Source of the DNA: Zantedeschia hybrid cultivar
Taxonomy: Eukaryota > Streptophyta > Magnoliopsida > Alismatales > Araceae
Length of the DNA: 64,000 bases
NCBI GenBank assembly: GCA_030544215.1
Contig: JARZZO010000013.1
Span: forward strand, 22,744,729 to 22,808,728
Direction: 5' to 3'
A program made the translations under genes and the position numbers. The notes below the pieces were generated by a model. It saw only the letters and a program-made list of their open reading frames with translations, was not told where the DNA came from and ran no database searches. This document shows positions 50,639 to 62,792 of this stretch, one piece after another (position 1 is the stretch's first letter; every line of letters starts with the position of its first letter).

Positions 50639-53361
50639 TGTAACGACCCGCCATCCTATGACCGAAAACCCGGTCACTAAATGGATGTCGGCCCATTAAC
50701 TGCGGGTTCACACCCGGATCTCACACAACACATCTGGAGGAGTAAGTGCTAAACAAGGCTAAATATAACAATCGCACGGACTACAAAGGTAAACGAGTGC
50801 GCAGAAGGTAAAATAACAATGTCCGTATACAGTCCAACAATAATTACACAATTAAATAAGTACAGGCAGAAGGAAAGTACAACAACATCGGGGCATACCC
50901 CGGAACTAAGACAGCTGCTGATCCGCACACCAAGAAGACACCACGCTTCCGCTCGCCACGAGGTCCACACCTGAAACCGCAGGGAGTGAGCCACACAAGA
51001 AATGGGCTCAGTAGGGATCATCCGATCCCCCGCCTCCCACTCACACACCCACAAGTGCAACAACAGGAATATATGGCAATTAAGTAAAGCAGTAAACATA
51101 GCACTCAACCTGATAGGAACCACACGATAAGTAGTGTAACAAGAACAGTACCAAGTAACCCGAAGAACCCAACACAAAGTCACGTCGCACAGTCAAAGTC
51201 CACGAAGCGACTGAACCACACTGTCGACCGAAGTCAAACGTCGCCTCCCAACACTACCACCACTGCTCACGCCTGTCCACCCCTACAGTGTTCCGGGGCA
51301 CTGTAGGGTGAGGCAGTGAGCCAAACTAGGACTAGCTGGACTCAGTGTACCGCCACTGCCAGCTACGTGTGCACACAAGCAGTCTAGACTACTGTCCTAC
51401 CACCGGATTGCCTCCACGCTAGGCCTCAGCGCTTCCAGGAGGGCCCTGGGGACCGGCGAACCCCCGTCAAGCCGAAGCTACAGGAACTACCCACAAACCC
51501 AACTCTCCCGGGCTGCGTCAGGCCAAAGGGCTAAGGGTACCACTCGTAACCTTGATCAAAGGTCACATCAGGCCCAGTGGCTAAAGGGTAAACCAACTCC
51601 CACCAGTACCAGCTCCACAGCAAGAAACGCGCCGGAAGCTGTCACGACAAACAGGGAAACCCGACCCGCTGAGGCCAAGCAGCAACCCCTCGGATAGCGC
51701 ACCAACTACTCCGGCCCGACGGGCTCAAGGTGGTTCTGCTTCCCTCAACTAAAGGTCAACCACAACATGTACCCCTTCTCCCACCGGTACGGCACAATGC
51801 CTCACAGACACCATGACCCTGTCCCCATCGGTCCATGGTGACAAACAAAAACCACAGTCATATCGAATCCATATTCGTACAAGCACACACACACACACAT
51901 AACATGATGCCATTCCACACACACAGAAGTCCTCAGTCTCAGTGTACAACGTAAAACAAGCCTTAGAACCGCCAACAGTGAAATATATGTTTAAAAACCA
52001 GGGTTAAGACAGTTCTGTCTTGAATCGCGTCGACCGAGGTCGACGCCATTCAAGTCCCTTAGACGGGTTCAGTTAAAAGCCAGATTATCCCTTAAAACGC
52101 GTCCACCTGTAAAGCCGCCGTTTAAAACGCGTCAGGGTCGCCAGACGCCATTCAACCCAGAAATCCAGATTGCAGAACCCTTAAACGGGGGCATTTCCTG
52201 CCTAAATGGCGTCATGATGGCCCGACGTCCTTCTGAAAGGCGTCGTCCATCCATGACGTCATTTAGCGCCAGAACCCCTAACTCAGGAAACCTTGAACAG
52301 AGAGGTTTCTGCCCTAAAACGCGTCGTACTGACCCGACGTCTTTCGGAAAGGCGTCGACCAGGCACGACGCCATTTAGCGCCAGAAACCAGGTTTCCTGG
52401 TTCGACCCGAGGGTCTCACCCTTAATCCCAAACGCCCCGAAAAAGCCCCAAAACAGAAGGGGGAAGGAAGAGGAAGTCAACCACCACAAGCATGCTACAA
52501 AACCACTTTCACGAGCACGGCCATACCCACAAGAACACCCCCTAAACATGCTCAATCTAGCCCCAAACATGCCACGTCACGCCAAGAAACATACGAGCAA
52601 CACATGCAAGGTTCGTCCCCCTACCGGTTCTTGAACTCCGCCAAGCTCCGTGCCACCGTCCCGCCGCACCGCACACCGCCGCCGGTACCCTCGAGGACGC
52701 CGCCACTACGCCGGGACGTCGGCCGCCGTCCGGAGAAGGGAACGCCGCGAAGGAGGTGGTGGAGGTAGAGGTGAGAGGTAAGGAGGCTATGGAGTGGTTG
52801 GAAGAGGAAGAAGAGGAAGGGAAGGGGAAGAAGAGCGTCGGAGAGGGCGGAGAGGGCGGAGAGGGTGAGGAGAGAGAGAGTGAAGGCGAGAATGAGGGAA
52901 AGAAGGGGAGGCTTGCGGGGTCAATCCGAAACCAACTGAAACGCGTCGATCGAGGCAGACGCCTATCAGTCTGACAGGACGGCCGTACTGACAGTAGTCT
53001 GAAACGCGTCATCCTCCACGGACGCCGTTCAGACGACAGGACAGGCCGTACTGACAACGCTCTGGCGCCGCATCCTGACATCGCAGAGGTCACAGTCTGA
53101 ATCACGTCGACCAACATGGACGCCGTTCAGACGATGTGACCGGGGCCGTACTCTCGCGGCCCGAAACCCGCCCACGTGGCGCACACGTGGCACAACACCC
53201 AGCAGACCTGAATGGCGTCCACACAACTTGACGCCTTTTGAAAGGCGTCGAGCAGTGCTGACGCCATTCAGCCAGAAATCTCAAGACCCCTCCAGGGTCC
53301 AAACCAGGGGATCCGGCCCGAACCCGACCCGAACACAGAACCCGAAACTTCAGTCCTTACA
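50639..53361 (-). mobile_element. Dyad-LTR family solo LTR (-) in the copia C 3' LTR
   Basis: TGTAACGACC (50639)...CAGTCCTTACA (53361), 2723 bp, perfect TTCTC duplication (50634-50638, 53362-53366). The intact 5' LTR of copia C (near 63765) shows the uninterrupted target. The copy is longer than its sisters because of an extra segment at about 51280-51600, which the solo LTR at 23588 also has in part. Confidence 0.95.
52020..53271. repeat. Dyad motif cluster 11
   Basis: At least ten units with N10 spacing, for example CGCGTC-N10-GACGCC at 52026, GGCGTC-N10-GACGTC at 52208, GGCGTC-N10-GACGCC at 52351 and CACGTC-N10-GACGCC at 53104. The CT/GA-rich and GC-rich blocks (52620-52920) again divide the cluster. 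Confidence 0.85.
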
Positions 53362-53979
53362 TTCTCTCTCCAGTCTTATACCAAGAGTGAATGATCCCTT
53401 GTTGTTCACTCAATTACGTTCGCAAGCTTTCCACTGTATCTGAGAGACCGACTATCGTGGGCTTAATGGTTAAAGTCCACAAGTCAGAGAATCAAGACAC
53501 AATGGTCCACAAACAAGGTATCATTGGTGACTCAAGTCAAAGGACCAACTGTGCTACTGCAATGATTGAATTCCCTGGTTGACTAATAGGTATAATTACC
53601 ATCCAGGAATTCTTATTTGGGTCTGTTCAGTGAACTCATTCTCTAATGAGCACCCACAAGTTTGTCTTAGTGTCACCACATGAGTGAATGTGAGATCATT
53701 CACCCTCATCACATGAGCAGACATAACTTGTGTCAATCTTATCGGATATGTAATGTCCATCTCAAATATCCGATGATCGAGAACTGTTTAAGACAAGTGA
53801 CTGAGGATATTGATCTCACTATTATGATCTCATCATGATTCAATATCCCATACATTTGTCTATGGACCTTCATTACGATAGTTAATTTGCAAGAACTATA
53901 AATGAAGAAATAATTGCCTTTATTAATAATCTAAACTAGAATGCACAATGATTGGCTTTGAGGCTAACCAATTCTATCA

Positions 53980-53992
53980 TTCTCCCACTTGG
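53980..53992 (-). other. Polypurine tract of copia C
   Basis: Minus strand CCAAGTGGGAGAA directly before the 3' LTR start TGATAG. This is the usual plant copia PPT. Confidence 0.85.
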
Positions 53993-53993
53993 A

Positions 53994-56900
53994 CTATAGC
54001 CAATCACCCATATGTCTAAGTCTCATAGACTTAAGGTGACGTTCTAAATTGTTTTGAGACAATGGCTTAGTCAAGGGATCTACTACATTATCTTCAGATG
54101 AGACTTTCTCAACTACTATATCTCCTCGGGTGATAATCTTACGAATAAGATGAAATCGTCTCAGAATGTGCTTTGACTTCTGATGTGATCTTGGCTCCTT
54201 CGCTTGAGCTATTACCCCATTGTTGTTACAGAATAATGGAACATGATTTGAAATGCTTGGAACGACTCTAAGTGCAGAGATGAACTTCTTCATCCAAACC
54301 GCCTCCTTGACCGCTTCAGCTGCGGCAATGTATTCTGCTTCAGTCGTCGAATCTGCAATTGTTTCTTGTTTGGAACTTTTCCAACTTACTGCACCTCCAT
54401 TTAACATGAACACAAATCTAGACATAGATTTGCTATCATCCATATCCGACTGGAAACTCGAGTCAGTAAACCCTCGAAGTTCCAAGTCGTTTCCTCCATA
54501 GACGAGAAATAGATCCTTAGTCCTTCTTAAGTACCTAAGGATACATTTCACCACCTTCCAGTGTTCTTCACCTGGATCAGCCTTATATCTACTAGTGACA
54601 CTTAGTGGGTGTACCACATCAAGCCTAGTATATAGCATTGCATACATGATAGATCCTATTGCCGAGGCACAAGGAACTCTATCCATGTATGCTATCTCTT
54701 TAGATGTCTTGGGAGACATTTCTTTAGAGAGATAAATTCCATGCCTCATTGGAACGAGACCTCTCTTGGAATTTTTCATGCCAAACCTTTTGACTATGGT
54801 ATCTATGTACATAGATTGGGATAAGCCAAGCATCCTTTTGGACCTATCTCTATAGATCCTTATTCCCAGAATATAGGATGCTTCTCCCAAATCTTTCATG
54901 GAGAAGTTTTTGGATAACCAAGTCTTTACTGATGACAACATTCCTACATCATTCCCAATGAGTAGAATGTCATCAACATAAAGTACCAAAAAGGTAACTG
55001 CGCTCCCACTAGTCTTTTTGTATACACAAGGTTCATCTTCATTCTTAATGAAGTCATAAGATTTGATTGCTTCATCAAATCTTAAGTTCCAAGTTCGGGA
55101 TGCCGGCTTTAATCCATAAATGGATCTTTGTAGCTTGCATACCTTGCTTGAATGATCTTTGGAAGTGAATCCTTCAGGTTGTATCATATACACCTCTTCT
55201 TGAAGGTTCCCGTTAAGGAATGCTGTTTTCACATTCATTTGCCATATTTCATAATCATAGAATGCGGCGATAGCAAGAAGTATTCTGATTAACTTAATCA
55301 TGGCAACTGAAGAAAAGGTTTTGTCATAGTCAATGCCTTGCCTTTGACGATATCCTTTTGCTACCAGCCTTGCCTTGTATGTGTCAATCTGTCCATCTGC
55401 CCCGATCTTTCTTTTAAAGATCCATTTACTGCCAATAGGTACTATACCTTCTGGCAGATTAACCAAGTTCCAAATTTGGTTGACATACATGGACTGAATT
55501 TCAGAATTCATTGCCTCTTGCCATTTCTCTGATTCTTGACTATTCATGGCTTCTAGGTAGGTTTGAGGATCATCATCCTCATTTAAGTGTACTTTTGGTT
55601 TGCCATCATCGATATGTCCAACATATCTTTCAGGCTGCTTAGGCACTCTACCTGATCTGCGAACCTTTTGTGTATCATCTTGAACAAGTTCTTGAGTCAA
55701 CGGTTCAGTAAATGAGCCAGTATTGATTTGTGAGTCTGGAATTTCTTCCAGTTCTATCTTGCTCCCACTGTCTTCTTTTGAAAGATATTCTTTCTCTAAG
55801 AAGACAGCTCTTTTTGCGACAAACACCCTTTGATTGTTGGGTTGATAGAAATAATATCCAAAAGTCTCTTTTGGATATCCCATAAATCTACATTTTTCTG
55901 TCCTGGAATCCAGTTTGTCTGGATCATGTCTTTTGACATGTGCAGGACAACCCCAGACTCTAACATGCTTAAAGTCTGGTTTCTTTCATTTCCATATCTC
56001 ATATGGAGTGGAAGATACTGACTTACTGGGAACTTTGTTCAACAGATATGCAGCAGTCAACAGTGCATATCCCCATAAAGAGATTGAAAGTTTAGCATAA
56101 CTCATCATTGATCGTACCATATCTAATAGAGTACGATTTCTCCTTTCCGATACACCATTTAATTGTGGTGTATAGGGAGGAGTCCACTGAGACAAAATAC
56201 CATTATTCTTAAGATATTGTGTGAATTCTGTACTTAAGTATTCACCCCCTCGATCTGATCGAAGAGTTTTGATACTCCTTCCAGTCTGGTTCTCAACTTC
56301 ATTTTTAAACTCTTTAAATTTCTCAAAGACTTCTGACTTATATTTCAACAAATATATGTAGCCATATCTTGAGAAATCATCTGTAAATGAAACAAAGTAT
56401 GAGTAACCACCTATAGCATGAGTGGACATTGGACCACATACATCACTATGTATTAGTTCCAATAAGTCATTAGCTCTTTCTCCATGTCCTGAAAATGGAG
56501 CTTTGGTTATTTTTCCCATGAGACAAGCTTCACAAGTTGCAAATGATTCATAATCAAATGGATCAAGATATCCATTCTTTTGCAACCTGATGATCCTGTT
56601 CTCATTTATATGACCGAGCCTACAATACCATAGGTATGATTTGTTCACATCCTTATCTACTCGTTCAATAGACTTATTTACTAGACAAACATCATATGAA
56701 ATATCAAGTAAATATAATCCATTCAATAAATATCCAGAAGCAAATAATTTATCTCCTTGATAAATGGAACAACCTTTATTCTCAAGTTTCATAGAATATC
56801 CTTCTTTATCTAAACACGAAATAGATATGATATTCCTAATAATGGTTGGAACATAATAACAATCTATTAGTTCCAATGAGTCTCCTGACGGCATCTGAAG

Positions 56901-57923
56901 TCTTGCTGTCCCCACAGCTAACGCAGCAACTTTTGCTCCATTCCCAAGTCTCAGATCCATGTCTCCGCGGTTCAATCTTCTTTTACTTGTTAACACCTGC
57001 AAGTTATTGCAGATATGAGAAACACATCCAGTATCTAATACCCAAGATGTTGATTCTCTATAAGACAAGTTAAGATCGATCATGAGTATACCTGAAGCTT
57101 CACTAAGCTTCTCCTTTGCTTTTTCTGCTAGATAAATCTTACAGTTTCTCTTCCAGTGACCTTCTTTATGACAGTGGAAACACTGACCTTTATCATTGAC
57201 TTTAGCTTTGTCCTTTTGAACCGCCAGTTTGCTTTTCACTAGCTTCTTAGGCTTACCTTTCTTAAAGGTCTGTCCAGCTTTTCTTTTCTTGTTGGTCTTA
57301 CCAACAAGCATTATATGTGGCTTATCTTTCTGGATAGTGCCTTCTGCTGTCTTCAACATGTTGAGCAGCTCAGCTAGTGTAACTTCAATTTTGTTCATAT
57401 TGAAGTTGATAATGAATTGTGAAAATAAATCTGGAAGGGACTGTAGGATTAAGTCAATGCTTAGGTCATTGTTCATAACAAAGCCAAGCACTGCAAGCCT
57501 CTCAATCCATTCTATCATCTTGAGCACATGAGTTTGCACAGATGTGCCCTCGCTCATTCTGGTCCTAAACAATTTCTTAGATATCTCATATCTTTTTGTT
57601 CTGGATTGTTCACCAAACAACTCTTGTAGGTGATTCAGAATGGACTTAGGTTCCATGTTATCATGTTGTCGTTGTAGTTCATTGTTCATTGAACCAAGCA
57701 TATAACACTTGACTTTGACAGAGTCCTCCTTCTAGTTTTCAAACATCATTAATTCATCCTCGTTAGCATTTTCACCGGGTTGTACTGGATCTGGTTGATC
57801 CAGGACATAGGCTAGCTTTTCACACCTGAGGACAATCTTCAAGTTCCGTAACCAGTCAATGTAATTAGGTCCCGTGAGTTTGTTTGCATCAAGTATGCAA
57901 CGAAGGGGGTTAAGTGACGACAT
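53994..57923 (-). pseudogene. gag-pol: Ty1/copia gag-pol polyprotein, two in-frame stops
   Basis: One 1309-codon frame from Met 57923 (MSSLNPLRCILDANKLTG) with TAG at 57732-57734 and TGA at 55986-55988 and no frameshift. Order: Gag (UBN2/retrotran_gag type), zinc knuckle CFHCHKEGHWKRNC (about 57190), protease with WVLDTGCVSH, GAG_pre-integrase finger LWYCRLGH...CEACLMGK (first His replaced by Tyr), integrase core with HSDVCGPM, LRSDRGGEY and NGVSERRNRT (DDE complete), RT with WIFKRKIGADGQIDTYKARL, QMDV-like QMNVKTAFLNG and LVLYVDDILL, and RNase H with GFTDSSF, SWKSSKQETIADSTTEAEYI. Copia order (IN before RT) is clear. Lineage is not assigned. Confidence 0.93.
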
Positions 57924-58544
57924 AGTGACCTACAAGGAAATATAAAAATAAGCAGATAGTTCTTAAAATCAGATTTAGGACTTTTAATCTAGATTTAGGC
58001 TCCCACTATTTTTCGGCGATCCATATGACCCTCTAATATACAGAATGGGAGATTCCGGTGATCTCCTAGTGGGGATCAGAATCCTTCGGGCATCATGCAT
58101 GTGATCTTGTGGTAGCACAACAAATCACATCAAGTCCCTTAGGCAGTCAACTCTTGACAATTGCAACATTTGCAATATCCGATCAATTTAACCCATGAAT
58201 CAGAATGACCTTGTGGTAGCACAACAAATCAAATGATTCAGTTAAGTTTATCCATCATTACTCAGATAACATGAATTCATAGTGCAATCCTTGTGGTAGC
58301 ACAACAAAACTACACTATTTGTCTATTTATCTTAATGACATCACATGTCGTAGACTTAAGTTAATTTCTAAATCAAATAGACCTTGTGGTAGTACAACAA
58401 ATCCATTTGAGATAAGAATTATCCTTAGATCTATAATGATGGTGGGTTACGTGGATTATTATGAATATCTCACGTTTACAACTTAAATTTTAAAAGAGGG
58501 GTTTTTGAGTTGATTTATAAAAATCGTGCTATCAATAGTATTTC
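57924..58544 (-). other. Copia C leader next to gag
   Basis: Non-coding. It contains four spaced copies of a 21-bp repeat (separate entry) and little else. It is continuous with 60865-62778 once the solo LTR is removed. Confidence 0.7.
58106..58403 (-). repeat. Four dispersed copies of a 21-bp repeat before gag
   Basis: CTTGTGGTAGCACAACAAA-type units at 58106-58126, 58210-58230, 58290-58310 and 58383-58403. They are nearly identical while the 60-85 bp between them is not conserved. The repeat core has partial internal symmetry (TTGTGGTA..ACAACAA), so each could fold as a small hairpin. Confidence 0.85.
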
Positions 58545-60859
58545 TGTAAGGACTGAGGTTTTCGGATTCGGTTTTCGGGGTCGGACCCTGTAGTCCTGGC
58601 CCTAGTGGGGTCTGGAACCCTAGCGGGCTCGACGCGGTTTAAACGGCATCCACCATGGCAGACGCGTTTCAGGTTCTGCCACGTGGGTGCCACGTGGACT
58701 GACTTTGGGCCGCGAGCGTACGGCCCTGTCAGGTCGTCTGAACGGCGTCCGTGTGGGTCGACGCCTTTCAGACTGCGACTCTGGGTGTGTCAGAGTGCGG
58801 CCCTGACAAATTGTCTGAATGGCGTCTGTGAAGGTCGACGCGTTTCAGAATCTTGTCAGAGCAGCCGTCTTGTCACCTGATAGGCGTCCGTGCATGTCGA
58901 CGCGTTTTAGCCAGCCTCTGGTTAACCCCGCGAGCCCTCCCTCTTTCCCTCATTTTCTCCTTCTCCCTTTCTCTCTTTCCCTCCGGCGAACTCGGCGGCG
59001 ATCCTCCTCCTCCCTCTTTTCCTCACACCATTTCGCCTATCCCTCCACTCCATCCTCTACCTGGCTCCTACCCCTACCACCTCCACTTCCACTGCGGCGT
59101 TCTACTCTCCGGACGGCGGCCGACGTCACGGTGGGGCTAGGACGACCTCGGCGGTACCGGCGGCGGCGTGGGACGAGACAGGCGGACGGCTTGAAGCTCG
59201 GAGGCGTTCGAGTGTCCGGTAGGGTGACGTTCCCCATCGCACTGTGTTTAAGATCACGTTTTCCTCAATATGCATGTGGTAGATCTTCGGTTTTGGGGGT
59301 TAGAATGAGCATGTTTAGGAATTCTATGGGGGTGTTTGCCTATGAATTGTCTTGCTCTTCGTTTCCCTCCAGTTTGAATGATTTTCGGGGTTATTTGGAA
59401 GTGGGAAGGGAGCCCTCGGGTTTAGGGCGTTCCTGGTTCCTGGGCTTAAAAGACGTCGTGCATGGACGACGCCTTTTTGAAGGGCGTCGGGCCATCACGA
59501 CGCCTTTTTAGACAGGATTTGACTAACAGACAGTCTGCCCGGTTGGAATTTCTGTAGCTGAAAGACGTCATGAGTAAACGACGCGTTTTTGAACGGCATC
59601 GGGCATCCATGACGCGTTTTAACCACAGAAATACCCTGGTTAAGGCTTTGGGAATTCCGGATTTTCGTGTTGAAAGACGTCTGGGGATGTCGACGCCTTT
59701 TGAAAGGCGACCATGAGGGTCGACGCCTTTCAAGGCCAGATTCTGAAGACTGATTTATGTGAACCTGTACATGGAGCTTGAATGGCGTCGACCTCGGTCG
59801 ACGCGATTCAAGACAGAATTCCACTAATTCATGCCAGTAAAATGTGTTCATACTGTTAGATGATGGTTAGTGCATGTTTTAGTGTACCCGGTGGAGATGG
59901 ATTCTTCATGACCGGATGGTGTCACATGTGTGTTATACGATCGCGGACTTTTTACGTGACCGGATCGTACAGTGCTGAGTTTTGGTGGTTTTGTGTTACT
60001 ATGGACCTGGAGTGACATTGTAGCGATTTATCACCCTGTGCTGGTGGGGGCGTGAGCACAGCGCCGGTGGGGGCGTGGGCGGGGTGACGCCTAGTGAGAG
60101 AGGGTCACCTGGTGAACCCCGGGGTCAGCTAGTACCGGTGTGGGAGTGGTACATTCGGAGAGTCACTCATGCTGAGGGAAGGGGTAGTCACCTGAGCCGG
60201 TTGGGCCGGAGTAGCGAGCGTGCTATCCGAGGGGCTACTCCTTGGTCTCAGCGGGTCGAGGTTTTTCCCACCGTTGTTTGTACGGTCGGCGAGTTCTATC
60301 GAGACGGCAGTTGTGGGTTTTCTAACGGTTGGCTTAGAATGTGCATGATTATTATATTTCGACCGCATGTGTTCTCACGTAGAGAATTAGATATCGTACC
60401 TGCCACTACACTTGTTACTTTTCTGTTAGCTGTACTTTACACTTGTGGGTGTGCGTGTGGGCAGTGGGGATCGAAGGATCCCTACTGAGTCTTGTCTTGA
60501 GACTCACCCCTGCGGTTTTCAGGTGAGGACTCCCAGCAGACTTAGAGCGGCGCGTGCGGCCGGGTGTAGTGTGTCTTCAGCGGTTGTTCCGGGGTATGCC
60601 CCGATGTAGTTGTTAATTATCTTTGGCCTGTATGTTTAATTATTTCCTTCTGTTGGAGAATGTAATTATTTGCTGTATCGAGTCGCATTGTAATAATTTT
60701 AATTCCTGCACTTTTATTTCAATTCAATGCGATGTGAATGTTTAGCTTAGTTTATTATTTATTTCCCAGACTTACTAGATCCTGGTTTGGTCCCAAAATT
60801 AATGATTCGGTACCCATTTAGTAATCGGATCCCCGATTATAGGGTGGCGGGTCATTACA
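58545..60859 (+). mobile_element. Dyad-LTR family solo LTR (+) in the copia C leader
   Basis: TGTAAGGACTGAGG (58545)...GGTCATTACA (60859), 2315 bp, perfect ATTTC duplication (58540-58544, 60860-60864). It is diverged from the other copies but has the same plan: dyads, CT-rich block (58930-59070), GC-rich block (59095-59220), more dyads, then the conserved 3' part. Confidence 0.95.
58639..59812. repeat. Dyad motif cluster 12
   Basis: Units with N10 spacing include GGCATC-N10-GACGCG (58645), GGCGTC-N10-GACGCC (58744), GGCGTC-N10-GACGCG (58822, 58883), GACGTC-N10-GACGCC (59452) and GGCGTC-N10-GACGCG (59784). Even in this diverged copy the arms and spacing persist. Confidence 0.85.
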
Positions 60860-60864
60860 ATTTC

Positions 60865-62778
60865 GATTTGAAGTATCATAATACTTAATAGAAATATATA
60901 TATGATAGTATAGACCACAAATATCACATATATGCAGGAAAATAAATAGGGATGATCATGGACTGCTTAAGCTACTATGGAATCATCGGAGCCAAACGAT
61001 GATCCATAATAGAATCCTTATGTGAAAACAGCAACACCGGTTCCATTTGATTCGAGTCCTTCCTCCAGAGGTGTCTTCAGAAGATCCTGTCCTCTAAACT
61101 TAATCCGTAACATTTAAATATGAAATTTAGGACTCGCAGGTCCTTAAATGTACATTTAATAATAAGAAACCTTGATCTTATCAAGGGGAGTACAATCTTA
61201 TAGGAAGATAGAGAGTACAGTTGGATTAAGAGAGAGGAGGACACGCAAGTCCTATTTAAAATACCAAATGAAATATGCATCGCATTCATTCACATCAATC
61301 ATCACATGATAAAACTAAGTCCATGATCATCCCACTATAGAACACATCACATGCATCATAATTATCACATAATTACTGTTGGTATTAAATTTTATAAATA
61401 TAAAATTATAATACCAATAACTTTTCGAAATAACATTTATTTCAATATTATCAATAATATTCAAAACATTATTGACAAATAAGATAACTAAACCATTCAG
61501 TTAATCTAAATACTTATTCAAACATTTTGAATAGATAAATAAAATCAAGTCATGCTCAAAGTGAGTTTAAAACAATTTTAAACTTAATTGATTTAATAGA
61601 GAAGTTAATTATCTAAATTTTTTTAAAATAATTAACCAATACCCTATTATTAATAAAACCCTTTAAATGAATTAACGGTCATTAAACAATTTAATAATAT
61701 GTTAATAATAATAAGAATAATTAATAACAGTTATTAATTATCCCTATAAAATTTTTATTTTAAAACAATTTTAGAATGGGCTAAAAAGGGTTTAAAATGG
61801 GCTAAAAAAGGGGTTAAAGGGGGTTCGGGTAGGCCTCTAGGTCGGCCGGGTCCGGGCCCGGTCCGGATCTGGCGCGGGTTAGCGGGTCCGGGCGGGCCGG
61901 CCCGCTGGCCTACGCGCCGGTTGCCCCCACCACCTGATTAGGGTTTCTGGCGGAGGCGCCGCCTGGTTCGTCCCCCCGACCGGCGGGGGAGGTCACCGTC
62001 GGCCCGGCCGATGGGCAGCGGCGCTCCGGCCGGCTTCCACGGCGGCGCCCCGGACTTCCCCTGTTTAGTATGCATGTGATCTCATCGCATGCCCTGGTTT
62101 CTCGTGGGCAAGCCAGTGCGGGGAAGGCCACGGCCGGCCATGGCGGAGCCGAGGCGGCGTCGAACGGCACCGTAGACGTCAACGGTGGTCGCTGGAGGCG
62201 TTCCAGACGTCACCGAACGTCCCGATCATACCATGATAATCCGATAATCCTATTATCCTTAGCATACATGGCCGATCGATCCTGGAGTTGAGCCGCCGTG
62301 ACTGCTGGGCATCACCAGACGACGCTGGTGCTCCTAACGGATGATAGAAGGTCAGGGACATTCCCTGGAGCATCTGTTTAGCACGCTGCCATTACAAAAC
62401 CCAGGCTATTCTACCCTATTGTATTTCTCAGCCGATAATAATAGTTCAGGCCAGCAATACGAATTCATCTCTCCTTACCCCCATGCATCATCAGAGAAAA
62501 CCAGGACAATCCTAGATCTAATATTGACGTGCAGTTGGAGGGTTTTTATCATGAGAGAAAATTAAATAATAATCGGCCCTGATCTTACAGATGAACCTAA
62601 AATTGCCCTATTTAATTTCGGGATCATATCCCAATAAGTTTTAGACATTCTAAAAACTCAGGAATTCCCAGATTGTTAAAATAAATTTTAGCCCAAGAAC
62701 ATGTACAATACAGGTTCTTCATGTATAACGAGAAAAATCACGCAAAACGATGCCGTTTTACGATCGAACCAGCAACCT
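60865..62778 (-). other. Copia C long 5' leader
   Basis: About 1.9 kb between the PBS and the solo LTR insertion, with no coding similarity. An A/T-rich stretch (61380-61790) abuts a strongly GC-rich one (61810-62215). Small ORFs in the GC-rich part look like composition effects. Confidence 0.65.
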
Positions 62779-62791
62779 GGCTCTGATACCA
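62779..62791 (-). other. Primer-binding site of copia C (tRNA-Met type)
   Basis: Minus strand TGGTATCAGAGCC, one base from the 5' LTR end at 62793. Confidence 0.93.
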
Positions 62792-62792
62792 C

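Larger units (their letters stand above)
49675..53979 (-). repeat. 3' LTR of copia C, split by a solo LTR
   Basis: Own sequence 49675-50638 plus 53367-53979, about 1577 bp. Minus strand TGATAGAATTGG...GGCGATTCCTTACA. The visible 1208 bp of the 5' LTR (62793-64000) align to it with scattered differences. It is of the same general type as the copia A/B LTRs (shared ACGCAGCGGAAA start and similar length). Confidence 0.9.

Noticed and set aside
61910..62291. 90-aa and 73-aa ORFs in the GC-rich leader
   Set aside because: Composition effect; no start context, domain or conservation visible.
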